Positions 1 to 6,699 of a DNA stretch of 14,543 bases are shown piece after piece; position 1 is the stretch's first letter, and the number at the start of each line of letters is the position of its first letter. Both the position numbers and the translations under genes were made by a program. The notes beneath the pieces were generated by a model. The model saw only the letters and a program-made list of their open reading frames with translations. It searched no databases and was not told the DNA's origin. The stretch is from Anaerolineales bacterium (lineage in GTDB: Bacteria; Chloroflexota; Anaerolineae; 4572-78; NAK82): NCBI GenBank assembly GCA_024643945.1, contig JAHELX010000084.1:1-14543 (forward strand). The letters are read 5' to 3'.

Positions 1-143
1 AGGAAGAAGACCCACAGCGCCACCGTCGGATGGCCGGTAATCAAATAGGCCAATCCCTGAACGTGGGCTTCGATCCAGCGCCGCAGCCCCAACATCAGCA
101 GAAAAACGATAATCAACCAGATAAGAGAAAGCCAGGGATCCAC
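1..143 (-). CDS. N-terminal fragment of a membrane protein (cut by window edge)
   Basis: Only the first 47 codons are inside the window. The frame is open from a GTG at 143-141, with an in-frame TGA just upstream at 152-150, so GTG (or the preceding CTG) must be the start. No good Shine-Dalgarno is visible, because the upstream bases belong to the GC-rich repeat. The peptide starts VDPWLSLIWLIIVFLL, giving one hydrophobic helix at about residues 4-20. A basic/amphipathic stretch (RRWIEAHVQG) follows, and then the start of a second hydrophobic segment (TVALWVFFL). This layout recalls the N-terminus of site-2-protease-like (M50) membrane proteins of Chloroflexota, but the diagnostic HExxH would lie outside the window, so the family is a guess. 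It is the last visible gene of the leftward tpiA cluster. Confidence 0.55.
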   Translation of the reverse strand, partial: MDPWLSLIWLIIVFLLMLGLRRWIEAHVQGLAYLITGHPTVALWVFF

Positions 144-149
144 CAGTAG

Positions 150-284
150 TCAGCCCGCCCCGGCTGCCCCGAGTCCCGATCCCGGAGACCGGGACGGGCC
201 GGGGTAGTCAGAAATCAGCCCGCCCCGGCTGCGCCGAGTCCCGATCCCGGAGACCGGGACGGGATCCGGGACGGGCCGGGGTAG
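150..284. repeat. Two tandem copies of a GC-rich palindromic repeat
   Basis: Copy B spans 150-207 (58 bp) and copy A 215-284 (70 bp); they are joined by TCAGAAA. Both begin TCAGCCCGCCCCGGCTG and end GGCCGGGGTAG. Copy A differs by a 12-bp internal duplication (GGGATCCGGGAC) and a C-to-G change. Each copy folds on itself: the inner arms are GTCCCG/CGGGAC around CCCGG-AGA-CCGGG, and the outer arms are CCCCGGC/GCCGGGG. The form is that of a REP-like intergenic palindrome. It could act as a transcript end-stabiliser or weak terminator, but neither is shown. Confidence 0.8.
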
Positions 285-1036
285 ACAGAAGCCTTGACAA
301 TGGCCACAAAACTATCCGCCATCAGGCTGGCACCCCCTACCAGTGCGCCATCGATTTCGGATTGGACAGCGAAATCGGCTATGTTGTCGGGCTTGACGCT
401 GCCACCATATTGCACGCGAATAGATTGGGCAACTGTCTCCCCGTACATATCGGCCAGCATGCCTCGGATGCTGAGGCCGATAATGCGGTTCACCTCGGCA
501 GGGACAGCGGCCACGCCGGTGCCGATGGCCCAGATAGGTTCATAGGCGATTACCACCTGGGTGACGTCTTCGGCGCTGATCCCCTGGAAGGCAGCCCGTA
601 CCTGTCCCCCCACGACGGCGGCTGTCTCGCCGGCTTGATTCTGTTCCAGGTCCTCGCCGACGCAGACGATGGGCGTCAGGCCGTGAGCCAGGGCGGCCTT
701 CGTCTTCTTGTTCACCCTTTCGTCCGTCTCACCGAAGTACTGCCGCCGTTCAGAGTGCCCCAGGATGACGTATTGGCACAACTCGGCCAGCATCAAAGGC
801 GAAATCTCGCCCGTGAATGCGCCCTGCTCTTCAAAATACATATTCTGTGCCCCTAAGCCAATCTTGGCTGGGCCAATGGCCTCCCGCACAGCAGACAGTG
901 CCGTAAAGGGCGGGCAGAGCACCACCTCGATGCCCTTTATGTCCATCACCCCCCGGCGTATGCCTCGGGTCAGTTCCACTGCCCCGGCGACAGTCTTGTG
1001 CATCTTCCAGTTGCCGGCAACGATTGGTGTTCGCAT
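215..1036 (-). CDS. tpiA: Triosephosphate isomerase with an unusual C-terminal extension
   Basis: Glycolytic and gluconeogenic TIM-barrel enzyme of the cytosol that interconverts dihydroxyacetone phosphate and glyceraldehyde-3-phosphate. The protein is 273 aa. Catalytic residues are visible: K11 in NWKMHK, H94 in ILGHSERR and E166 in AYEPIWAIGTG. The phosphate-binding loops are present (GTG 172-174, YGGSVKP 210-216, LVGGASL 232-238). The ATG at 1036 is chosen because AAAGGAG lies 9 bp upstream and the family begins at (R)TPIVAGNWKM; the frame is open further upstream but without support. The family normally ends near residue 250 (SFVAIVKAS). Here about 23 extra residues, rich in Pro, Ser, Gly and Arg, follow, and they are encoded by repeat copy A (215-284), which also supplies the TGA stop. 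The gene lies 71 bp downstream of the alpha-galactosidase gene on the same strand. Confidence 0.97.
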   Translation of the reverse strand: MRTPIVAGNWKMHKTVAGAVELTRGIRRGVMDIKGIEVVLCPPFTALSAVREAIGPAKIGLGAQNMYFEEQGAFTGEISPLMLAELCQYVILGHSERRQYFGETDERVNKKTKAALAHGLTPIVCVGEDLEQNQAGETAAVVGGQVRAAFQGISAEDVTQVVIAYEPIWAIGTGVAAVPAEVNRIIGLSIRGMLADMYGETVAQSIRVQYGGSVKPDNIADFAVQSEIDGALVGGASLMADSFVAIVKASVYPGPSRIPSRSPGSGLGAAGAG

Positions 1037-1107
1037 AGTGTCTGGCTCCTTTGACGTCAGAAAGTGTAGCCCGTATCTTACCACACACTCCTATGCCTGG
1101 CAACGTC

Positions 1108-3462
1108 CTATCGCACTCTGGCAAAATCCACCAATACCCACGCCCGGCCGCGTAGTGTGAATCCCATGTCCACCAACCCCGTCTCTCCATTGCGAACGTT
1201 AACGGATCGCCGTCGCCCGTTCACCTGGGCCTCGAGCACGATCCATCCCGTCGGTACGGTGAAGACCAGTCGCCCGAAGTTCTCTCCTGGCTGCTCCAGG
1301 TGAATGACCAGCTTTAGCCGTCGTTCGCCCAACTTTTGCCAGATCACGTCCACCACCTCCACACTTCCCGCGGCCAGGTGGAAGGTGGACGTAAGCCAGT
1401 CGGGACGCCGGGTGACTGGCTTGAACAGGAGCAACAATGCTTCGTGCGGCCGGTGATCCGGGAGAGTCAGCGATCCCTCCGCCTGGCCCAGGTAACTTGC
1501 TCGCCATTGGTCGTAGACGTGGTAGCGACCCGGCGGCAGACCCAGCGCCGCCAGTTCCGTCCTGGTCATGCGAGTGTGATCGCTCCAATTGAGCAGGCTG
1601 GTCAGCCACCAATGTCCCCAGGGCCGTTCGACAGGCAGAACGAGAGTTTCGGGCAGGTCGCGCTCGAAGAGATCGACAGGGTAGGCGGTGCAGTCGGTCG
1701 GCGGCAGCACCTGGCGCAGCATGGTCAGGCGTGACGGAGGTAGGTCCCCGACGAGATCGCTGTCGAGGAGCATACCGCCGGTGAGGGTGAGGACGGTCGC
1801 CAGCGTACGTGCTTCGTACAGACTGAGCTGCGACTCTGCACCGCGTGGGCGGGCCAGCAGACAGTCGGGATCAGCCGCCCACAGGCGGCGATGGGTGAAA
1901 GCCCGGGCGATGCTATTGCGTAGTGCATTGGCTGTGCCGGGCGCTGACGGGTCGCCGGCTTGTAGTGATTCCCAGGTGGGGCTTACGTCGGGGCCGATAC
2001 GCATGCCGTCTACCAGTCCGACCGCCGGCCCCAGCGGCGCGCCGCAGCCTAGCAAGAAGGCGTCGTCGCCGATTGCGTCACGAATGATCGCCAATCCACG
2101 CCGCACAGCCTGAGCACGGGTGACCTGGGGCGCGTGCCGCCGACCAGGGACGGCGGCTGCGAAGAGGAAATCCACCTTGAAGGCGTCGTAGCCCCACTCT
2201 TGGCGCATAGTGCGAAAAGTAGCATCCAGCCAGTTGGCGGCGCCGGGGTGGGTGGTGTCGAGGGCGTAAATGGGCTGGGATGCATGATGCCAGGCGAGGA
2301 CCGGTTCGCCCATTTCGTCATGGAGGACCCAATCTGGGTGGTCGGCGAAGATTTGTGAGGCGGCGGCCAGCCCAAAAGGGGCAGTCCAGATGCCAGGGGT
2401 ACGCCCTTCCCGGCGGATGGTGGCGGCCACGGTTGCCATATCCGTGAATCGGTCTGGATGGAGTGTCAACCAATCCCCGATAGCCACCTGGTAACCGTCG
2501 TCAATCAGCATGATATCCAGGGGGAGGCGCTGCCGGCGGATAGCATTCAGGTTGGCGTACACATCTTGCGCTGTATTAGAGCCGAAGTAATAATACCAGG
2601 TGCACCAACCGGTTGGCGTCTTTTCGGGGATGCGAGCACGCATCAGCTTACCCATGCGTTCGGCCCACATCTCCAATAATTGCCAGCCACTAAAGCCGGC
2701 TGTGACCCGCAGTCGCTCGGAACGTAGCGACTCTTCCGGGTCGAGGAGAAAGCCATCCGCATGGCAGGTGGCGTTGAGGCGGCGGAATTGGTCATCCGCC
2801 TCGAGAATCACTTCGGCCAGTTGATCGGCCCCGGTCACAAACCCCAATAGCCAGTGCGCAAAGTCGGATTGGGACGTAGCCCGTTGCGCCCCTGCCGCTG
2901 AGGCCGTGCTCTCTTCGTGTTCAGCCCTTGCTGCGATGACGGTCACCCATTCGCTGCGTAGCCCGTCGCCGTGCGGCAGATAGCTGAGCCGGTATTCGTC
3001 GCTGATAGGCGTTGGAAAAGGGCCATCTCTGACGCGGCGGACGCCGCTGGGAGCCCAAGTTTGCCAGCCGTTCTGGTAAACACGCCAATCGGCGACCGGC
3101 CCAGGTAGGACAAGACTCGAAGCCCCTGTCAGATGTAGTACATCTAGCCGGTCGAGAGCCACGCGAGCCTTGCCCACGTTAGTAACTTCCAGCCAACCCT
3201 CCAGCGCGTCGTCTATCCTTGTCCAGCTCCAATCCAGGCGCACTTGGTCGTCGCGGTGACTGAGAGTGACCAGATTTTCGCCGACGCCGAAGCTCACGCC
3301 GGGGCCGGTCAGAGCCAGACGATGGGGGGTGCCGCCCAGGCGATAGTGGACGGCGGCCGTCGCATTTCGGAGCCATGTCCCAGCTCCAGGCGACATGAGG
3401 GACAAAGTGCCGGCCTGAGGATGAAAGGTGATGCGTCCGTCGAGGAAAGACTGATCGGTCAT
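1108..3462 (-). CDS. Alpha-galactosidase, glycoside hydrolase family 36
   Basis: Hydrolyses terminal alpha-1,6-linked galactose from raffinose-type oligosaccharides or galactosides; there is no signal peptide, so it is probably cytosolic. The protein is 784 aa, a usual GH36 length. Residues 1 to about 270 form the N-terminal beta-sandwich, with NGWQTWAP at 131-138. The catalytic barrel follows, with GWCTWYYYFGS (285-295), LIDDGYQ (319-325) and THPGAANWL. The nucleophile is D431 in FKVDFLF and the acid/base is D492 in RIGPDVSP; LLGCGAPLGPAVGLVD (470-485) is a conserved stretch. A C-terminal beta domain completes it. Start: the ATG at 3462 has GAGGTG 4-5 bp upstream, and this SD overlaps the TGA stop of the ydcZ-like gene, so translation is probably coupled. 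Some family members act on other alpha-galactosyl or related sugars, so the exact substrate is not fixed. Confidence 0.93.
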   Translation of the reverse strand: MTDQSFLDGRITFHPQAGTLSLMSPGAGTWLRNATAAVHYRLGGTPHRLALTGPGVSFGVGENLVTLSHRDDQVRLDWSWTRIDDALEGWLEVTNVGKARVALDRLDVLHLTGASSLVLPGPVADWRVYQNGWQTWAPSGVRRVRDGPFPTPISDEYRLSYLPHGDGLRSEWVTVIAARAEHEESTASAAGAQRATSQSDFAHWLLGFVTGADQLAEVILEADDQFRRLNATCHADGFLLDPEESLRSERLRVTAGFSGWQLLEMWAERMGKLMRARIPEKTPTGWCTWYYYFGSNTAQDVYANLNAIRRQRLPLDIMLIDDGYQVAIGDWLTLHPDRFTDMATVAATIRREGRTPGIWTAPFGLAAASQIFADHPDWVLHDEMGEPVLAWHHASQPIYALDTTHPGAANWLDATFRTMRQEWGYDAFKVDFLFAAAVPGRRHAPQVTRAQAVRRGLAIIRDAIGDDAFLLGCGAPLGPAVGLVDGMRIGPDVSPTWESLQAGDPSAPGTANALRNSIARAFTHRRLWAADPDCLLARPRGAESQLSLYEARTLATVLTLTGGMLLDSDLVGDLPPSRLTMLRQVLPPTDCTAYPVDLFERDLPETLVLPVERPWGHWWLTSLLNWSDHTRMTRTELAALGLPPGRYHVYDQWRASYLGQAEGSLTLPDHRPHEALLLLFKPVTRRPDWLTSTFHLAAGSVEVVDVIWQKLGERRLKLVIHLEQPGENFGRLVFTVPTGWIVLEAQVNGRRRSVNVRNGETGLVDMGFTLRGRAWVLVDFARVR

Positions 3463-3470
3463 AGGTCACC

Positions 3471-3908
3471 TCAGCGTACCATGAGCCAGGTACCCAGGAA
3501 GAGGACGGCCATCCCGATGACGCGCGGCAGGTCAATAGGGCGTACCGACGTGCCCAGCAGGCCAAAATGGTCTAGTAATGTGCTCAGGATGAGCTGCGCA
3601 ACCACAATAAGTGTGACCGTGGTCGCGGCTCCGATGCGGGGAATAGTGTAACTCACGGCACTCAGCACGACTAGCCCAAAAACACCTGCCCCTAGCGCGT
3701 ACCAGGGCACACTGCGCCATGCACCCAGACTTCCCGCGCCCATTGCCAGCAGCACAGCGCCGGCCATCACTGCGCCCCCGAAGTGAATGATAAATACACT
3801 CCCCATAGTCCCTATGCGCTGACTCATCAGGCTGGCCAGAGGGCCCTGCAGACCCACGGCCACACCGCCAAGTAGTCCGATGATAATTGCCAGGATGGCG
3901 GTCTTCAT
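3471..3908 (-). CDS. DMT-superfamily membrane protein, YdcZ/DUF606 type
   Basis: Small inner-membrane protein of 145 aa with five predicted helices (about 3-20, 36-57, 68-86, 92-113 and 127-144). The family (DUF606, YdcZ) is half the size of ordinary ten-helix DMT transporters and is thought to work as a dimer. Family marks are the Gly-rich first helix (GLLGGVAVGLQGPL), the IHFGGAV segment, IPRIGAATTVTLIVVAQL at 89-106, LLDHFGLLG at 111-119 and the final RVIGMAVLFLGTWLM helix. The ATG at 3908 has AAGGAG 8 bp upstream. Its stop is 8 bp from the alpha-galactosidase start, which suggests a shared transcript and hints at transport or export of a sugar-related compound. The substrate cannot be read from the sequence. 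Confidence 0.85.
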   Translation of the reverse strand: MKTAILAIIIGLLGGVAVGLQGPLASLMSQRIGTMGSVFIIHFGGAVMAGAVLLAMGAGSLGAWRSVPWYALGAGVFGLVVLSAVSYTIPRIGAATTVTLIVVAQLILSTLLDHFGLLGTSVRPIDLPRVIGMAVLFLGTWLMVR

Positions 3909-4031
3909 ATCTGTGCTCCTTACGATAGTTTGTTTGCTATGTGCTTGTCCAATAATAACTTTGCACTTCGATCGGCAAATCAGGCGTAAACTGATTGCAA
4001 AAGTAACAAGTCATTTCTGGACAAGTGCTAT

Positions 4032-5774
4032 CTACCGGCAAATCAACATCGGCTGCCGACTCGTGCGCAATATCTGGTCCACTTTGCTGCTGACTATGAC
4101 TGCAACCATCGGACTATGTCCATAGCCGCCCATAATGATCAGATTGCTCCTCTGCTCTTCGGCCGTCTTCAAGATCATTTCGGGGACTGATCCCCTCTCT
4201 TGCACATAAGTGACGTGCACACCATGTGATTCCAGGTACCTTTGTGCGTCAATCAGCGTCTCTGCCCCCGTGTCTCCGTTTTCCATCACAGTCACAACCG
4301 CCAGGGAGATATTCCACCGGCCCGACAGGTAAGTAGCCACGAAGAGCGCCTCGTTGGCCTTAGGGCTGCCATCGTAGGCCAATAGTGCACGATCTAAGGG
4401 GGACGAAGCGCCTGGCACTACCAGTATCGGGCTGGCACAGCGCTGGATCAAAGCTCGAAATCCCCAACTCAACCTGGCAACAGCTTGCGGGGGAGGGGGG
4501 TAAGCCAGGTTCACTACCATCAGATCGGTCCATCGGTTTCGTTCGCATATCTTCCGGGCTACACCCCCCGCCTCGACAGCCAGCTTGCCCGGAATGCCGG
4601 CTGCCTCGCAGCGCCGGTTGAATTCTGCTTGCACAGCCCGGGCTTTCTCATTTTCTCTTTCCGCTTGTGAGGATACTACGTGTAACCCATGCAATCGTCC
4701 CCCCTCGCGCCGGGCTATCTCCAGCGCCTGCTCCAAAGCGTGCCATCCGGACTTGTGGCCGCTGACGGGCACCAGGATATCACTAAATAGATGGCCATCC
4801 TGGTGAGTTGCCAAATGTTCCCTACGCCATTCTCCTGGAGAGGGGCCCGACTCTAACTCATCAGGCCTTATGACATCCAGGATCTTGGCACTTACCCGGG
4901 CAACAGCGCGCCCCCGCCTGGCGGCGGAACGTTCGGCCAGGTCGGTGGCTGCTGTTTCAGGCCTGATTTCCCACCCTAACGCCTCTTCCAGTGCCGCGCG
5001 ATGTTCCGAAACCCACAGGTAAAGATCGGCCTCCGTTCGTCCCGGGAAGTCTCGCAAAATGCCCTTTTCCCGGATAACCTGTACCACCGGCATATACACT
5101 TCATCGTACCAGTGGGTAACTGCTTCTGCGTAGGAGATCTCCCTTTTCTGCTCCAGGCCCATGAAGTAGCGATGAACCTCGATGTGCTCCTCGAGGGCCT
5201 GATACTGTCCAGGGACAGTCACACTCAAGTCGGCCTCCGGGCGGAGCGTATCCAGGTGGGTGTGATCCAGGAAATCAGCATACTCGGCTTTTAAAATCAG
5301 GTCATCGGGCTGGTCATCAGGTGAGAGGGGCACTTTGGTGTGCACCTCGGTCACGTAAGCTTGAATATGGGTCGCGCCGAGCTCCCGCGCGACTGACACG
5401 CGGTGATTGCCATCTTGCACAAAATAGGCTTCGCCAATCTGGTAAACTTCAATAGGTGGCAGTCCTTCCATATCGGTGACCTTCGCCTTGACCCTGGCCC
5501 AACGGTTTTTATCGCTATCTCGCCGGGGCAGGAAGCTCCGGGTAAAGTCAGCGTAGCGTCCCACACTCCCGACGATTGCATTCAGCGGGATGTCCTGCAA
5601 TCCTCGGGGTATGCTGCCCCCAGCCTTCAACTTCTGGCGCACATCCTCGTAAGAGAGCAGAGCAACTGACTTGCCGCGCATGCGAGCCATGATCTCTTCC
5701 AATGCAGCCCGGCGACGCGCCTCGTGAAAATCCCTCAGTGCTGACCAATAGCCCACCTTACTTGGCTCCGACAT
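4032..5774 (-). CDS. ParB/sulfiredoxin-like domain fused to two universal stress (Usp) domains
   Basis: A 580-aa soluble protein. Residues 1-50 form a basic helical lead. Residues about 62-140 look like a ParB/sulfiredoxin-type fold, with the motif FVQDGNHRVSVARELG (118-133) matching the DGxHR signature of that superfamily. Residues 140-310 are a charged, mostly helical region that I cannot name, with HTHLDTLRPEADLSVTVPGQ at 171-190. Two Usp domains follow at about 329-455 and 459-580. The second ends with GGYGHSPMVAVIVSSKVD (549-566), close to the ATP-binding pattern GxxG-9x-G-S/T with Ser in place of the last Gly. The first lacks that motif and is probably degenerate. The ATG at 5774 is chosen because GGAGG lies 8 bp upstream; an ATG at 5864 in the same frame has none and lies in the leader. 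A nucleotide-responsive regulatory role is an inference only. Confidence 0.85.
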   Translation of the reverse strand: MSEPSKVGYWSALRDFHEARRRAALEEIMARMRGKSVALLSYEDVRQKLKAGGSIPRGLQDIPLNAIVGSVGRYADFTRSFLPRRDSDKNRWARVKAKVTDMEGLPPIEVYQIGEAYFVQDGNHRVSVARELGATHIQAYVTEVHTKVPLSPDDQPDDLILKAEYADFLDHTHLDTLRPEADLSVTVPGQYQALEEHIEVHRYFMGLEQKREISYAEAVTHWYDEVYMPVVQVIREKGILRDFPGRTEADLYLWVSEHRAALEEALGWEIRPETAATDLAERSAARRGRAVARVSAKILDVIRPDELESGPSPGEWRREHLATHQDGHLFSDILVPVSGHKSGWHALEQALEIARREGGRLHGLHVVSSQAERENEKARAVQAEFNRRCEAAGIPGKLAVEAGGVARKICERNRWTDLMVVNLAYPPPPQAVARLSWGFRALIQRCASPILVVPGASSPLDRALLAYDGSPKANEALFVATYLSGRWNISLAVVTVMENGDTGAETLIDAQRYLESHGVHVTYVQERGSVPEMILKTAEEQRSNLIIMGGYGHSPMVAVIVSSKVDQILRTSRQPMLICR

Positions 5775-5814
5775 AGCACTAACCTCCAGTCGTCTCTCTC
5801 TACTTAAGAAGCTG

Positions 5815-5859
5815 TCTGAAAAGTCGTGGGGAAAAGGCTGCCTCACCTTACTTTTCAGA
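5815..5859. repeat. 10-bp inverted repeat in the leader of the ParB-like/Usp gene
   Basis: TCTGAAAAGT at 5815-5824 is repeated in inverted form (ACTTTTCAGA) at 5850-5859, with 25 bp between. It lies in the ~125-nt 5' leader, between the promoter and the GGAGG of the gene. It could be an RNA hairpin, an operator, or the remnant of a small mobile element: AAGCTGTCTGAAAAGT resembles some IS/MITE ends, but no target duplication is visible. Confidence 0.5.
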
Positions 5860-5905
5860 TACACTTTAAGGGTAAATCTTCCCTTCTCGTTCGTTACGTT
5901 GCTAT

Positions 5906-5933
5906 TTTATAGCGGTTACGCGCTCTATGTCAA
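5906..5933 (-). promoter_or_regulatory. Sigma-70-type promoter for the ParB-like/Usp gene
   Basis: On the minus strand, a perfect -35 TTGACA (5933-5928) is separated by 16 bp from a -10 TATAAA (5911-5906). Transcription would start near 5899, giving a leader of about 125 nt. It is back to back with the promoter of the plus-strand membrane protein gene. Confidence 0.65.
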
Positions 5934-5979
5934 CCGGCGGCGGAAGACAGGGTACATTTGCCATCCCTGCTATTTTGGC

Positions 5980-6008
5980 TTGCATCGCTCCTGACCCCGT
6001 GCTATACT
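5980..6008 (+). promoter_or_regulatory. Extended -10 promoter for the CcmC-like/nnr pair
   Basis: TTGCAT (5980-5985), a 17-bp spacer and TATACT (6003-6008), preceded by TG one base upstream (TGCTATACT), make an extended -10 element. The predicted start near 6015 rules out the upstream in-frame ATG at 5927 and makes the ATG at 6017 nearly leaderless. This supports the start at 6050. Confidence 0.6.
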
Positions 6009-6049
6009 GGCAGCCAATGGGGAACGGGTCCCTTTGGGGGGTGAAAACG

Positions 6050-6676
6050 ATGACGACTATGTTGAATGGGCTGCGCCGTTGGACCTGGCCTTTGTTGGGC
6101 GGGCTGGCTCTGATTCTATTGTTGCTCCTTTGGCTTGCGCCCGCTGAGAGGACGCTCGGGCAGATAGTTAAGTTGGTCTACCTGCACGGCGCGCTGGTGC
6201 GGACGGCGATGGCCCTCTTTGCTATTGGTCTGCCAGTCAACCTGGCAGCGCTGGTTGGAGCACAAAGTGGCTGGTTGGCCTGGGGAAAAGCCTTCGCCTG
6301 GACGGCGGTCGCTGTCTGGCTGGCACATACTCTCTTCAGCATGGTCACTACCTACGCGGCCTGGGGTGTGTTCATTGCCTGGTTCGAGCCTCGCACACGC
6401 TTTACCTTCACCTTGGCGGTCGTGGGGATTGTCATCGTTGTCGCTGCTCGCCTGGTGGGTAACGCCCGCTTCTCGGCGCTGGTTTTTGTCCTGTTGGCCG
6501 CGCTGACGCTGAGCCTGGCGCCACGCCTGGGTGTTATCCAGCATCCCCTCGATCCTATTGGCTCATCTCCATCTAACGCCATTCGGACCTTCTATGCCGC
6601 CATCCTGGCCGTCTCAATGGCGCTGGGAGGACTGCTTACTATCTGGCTGCAGGCCCGACTCGCCTGCAGCCGTTAA
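6050..6676 (+). CDS. Six-helix membrane protein resembling CcmC/CcsA haem-handling proteins
   Basis: Integral membrane protein of 208 aa with six predicted helices (about 13-30, 44-68, 78-104, 117-136, 140-158 and 178-200). Start: the ATG at 6050 follows GGGGGGTG by about 6 bp and lies downstream of the predicted promoter. Several points recall CcmC, the haem-handling protein of cytochrome c maturation: six helices, QIVKLVYLHGAL (38-49, compare the (I/M)Y(L/V)H helix of CcmC with His46), WGVFIAWFEPRTR (105-117) at the place of the Trp-rich WWD motif, and H165 in VIQHP near the last loop. The Trp-rich motif is strongly eroded and no ccm genes are nearby, so function may differ. It ends 23 bp before nnr on the same strand, a likely operon. 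It could also be an unrelated small membrane protein. Confidence 0.6.
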   Translation: MTTMLNGLRRWTWPLLGGLALILLLLLWLAPAERTLGQIVKLVYLHGALVRTAMALFAIGLPVNLAALVGAQSGWLAWGKAFAWTAVAVWLAHTLFSMVTTYAAWGVFIAWFEPRTRFTFTLAVVGIVIVVAARLVGNARFSALVFVLLAALTLSLAPRLGVIQHPLDPIGSSPSNAIRTFYAAILAVSMALGGLLTIWLQARLACSR

Positions 6677-6699
6677 CTGTTCTATATAGGGAGGAATCG

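Noticed and set aside
362..856. 164-codon plus-strand frame opposite tpiA
   Set aside because: It is the mirror of a clearly conserved gene in a GC-rich region; it has no ribosome binding site and no recognisable protein features.
3941..4025. CTTGTCCA/TGGACAAG inverted repeat and a repeated GGCAAATCA around the end of the Usp gene
   Set aside because: The arms are only 8 bp with 66 bp between and no flanking duplication; this can occur by chance, and the GGCAAATCA copy overlaps the coding end of the gene.
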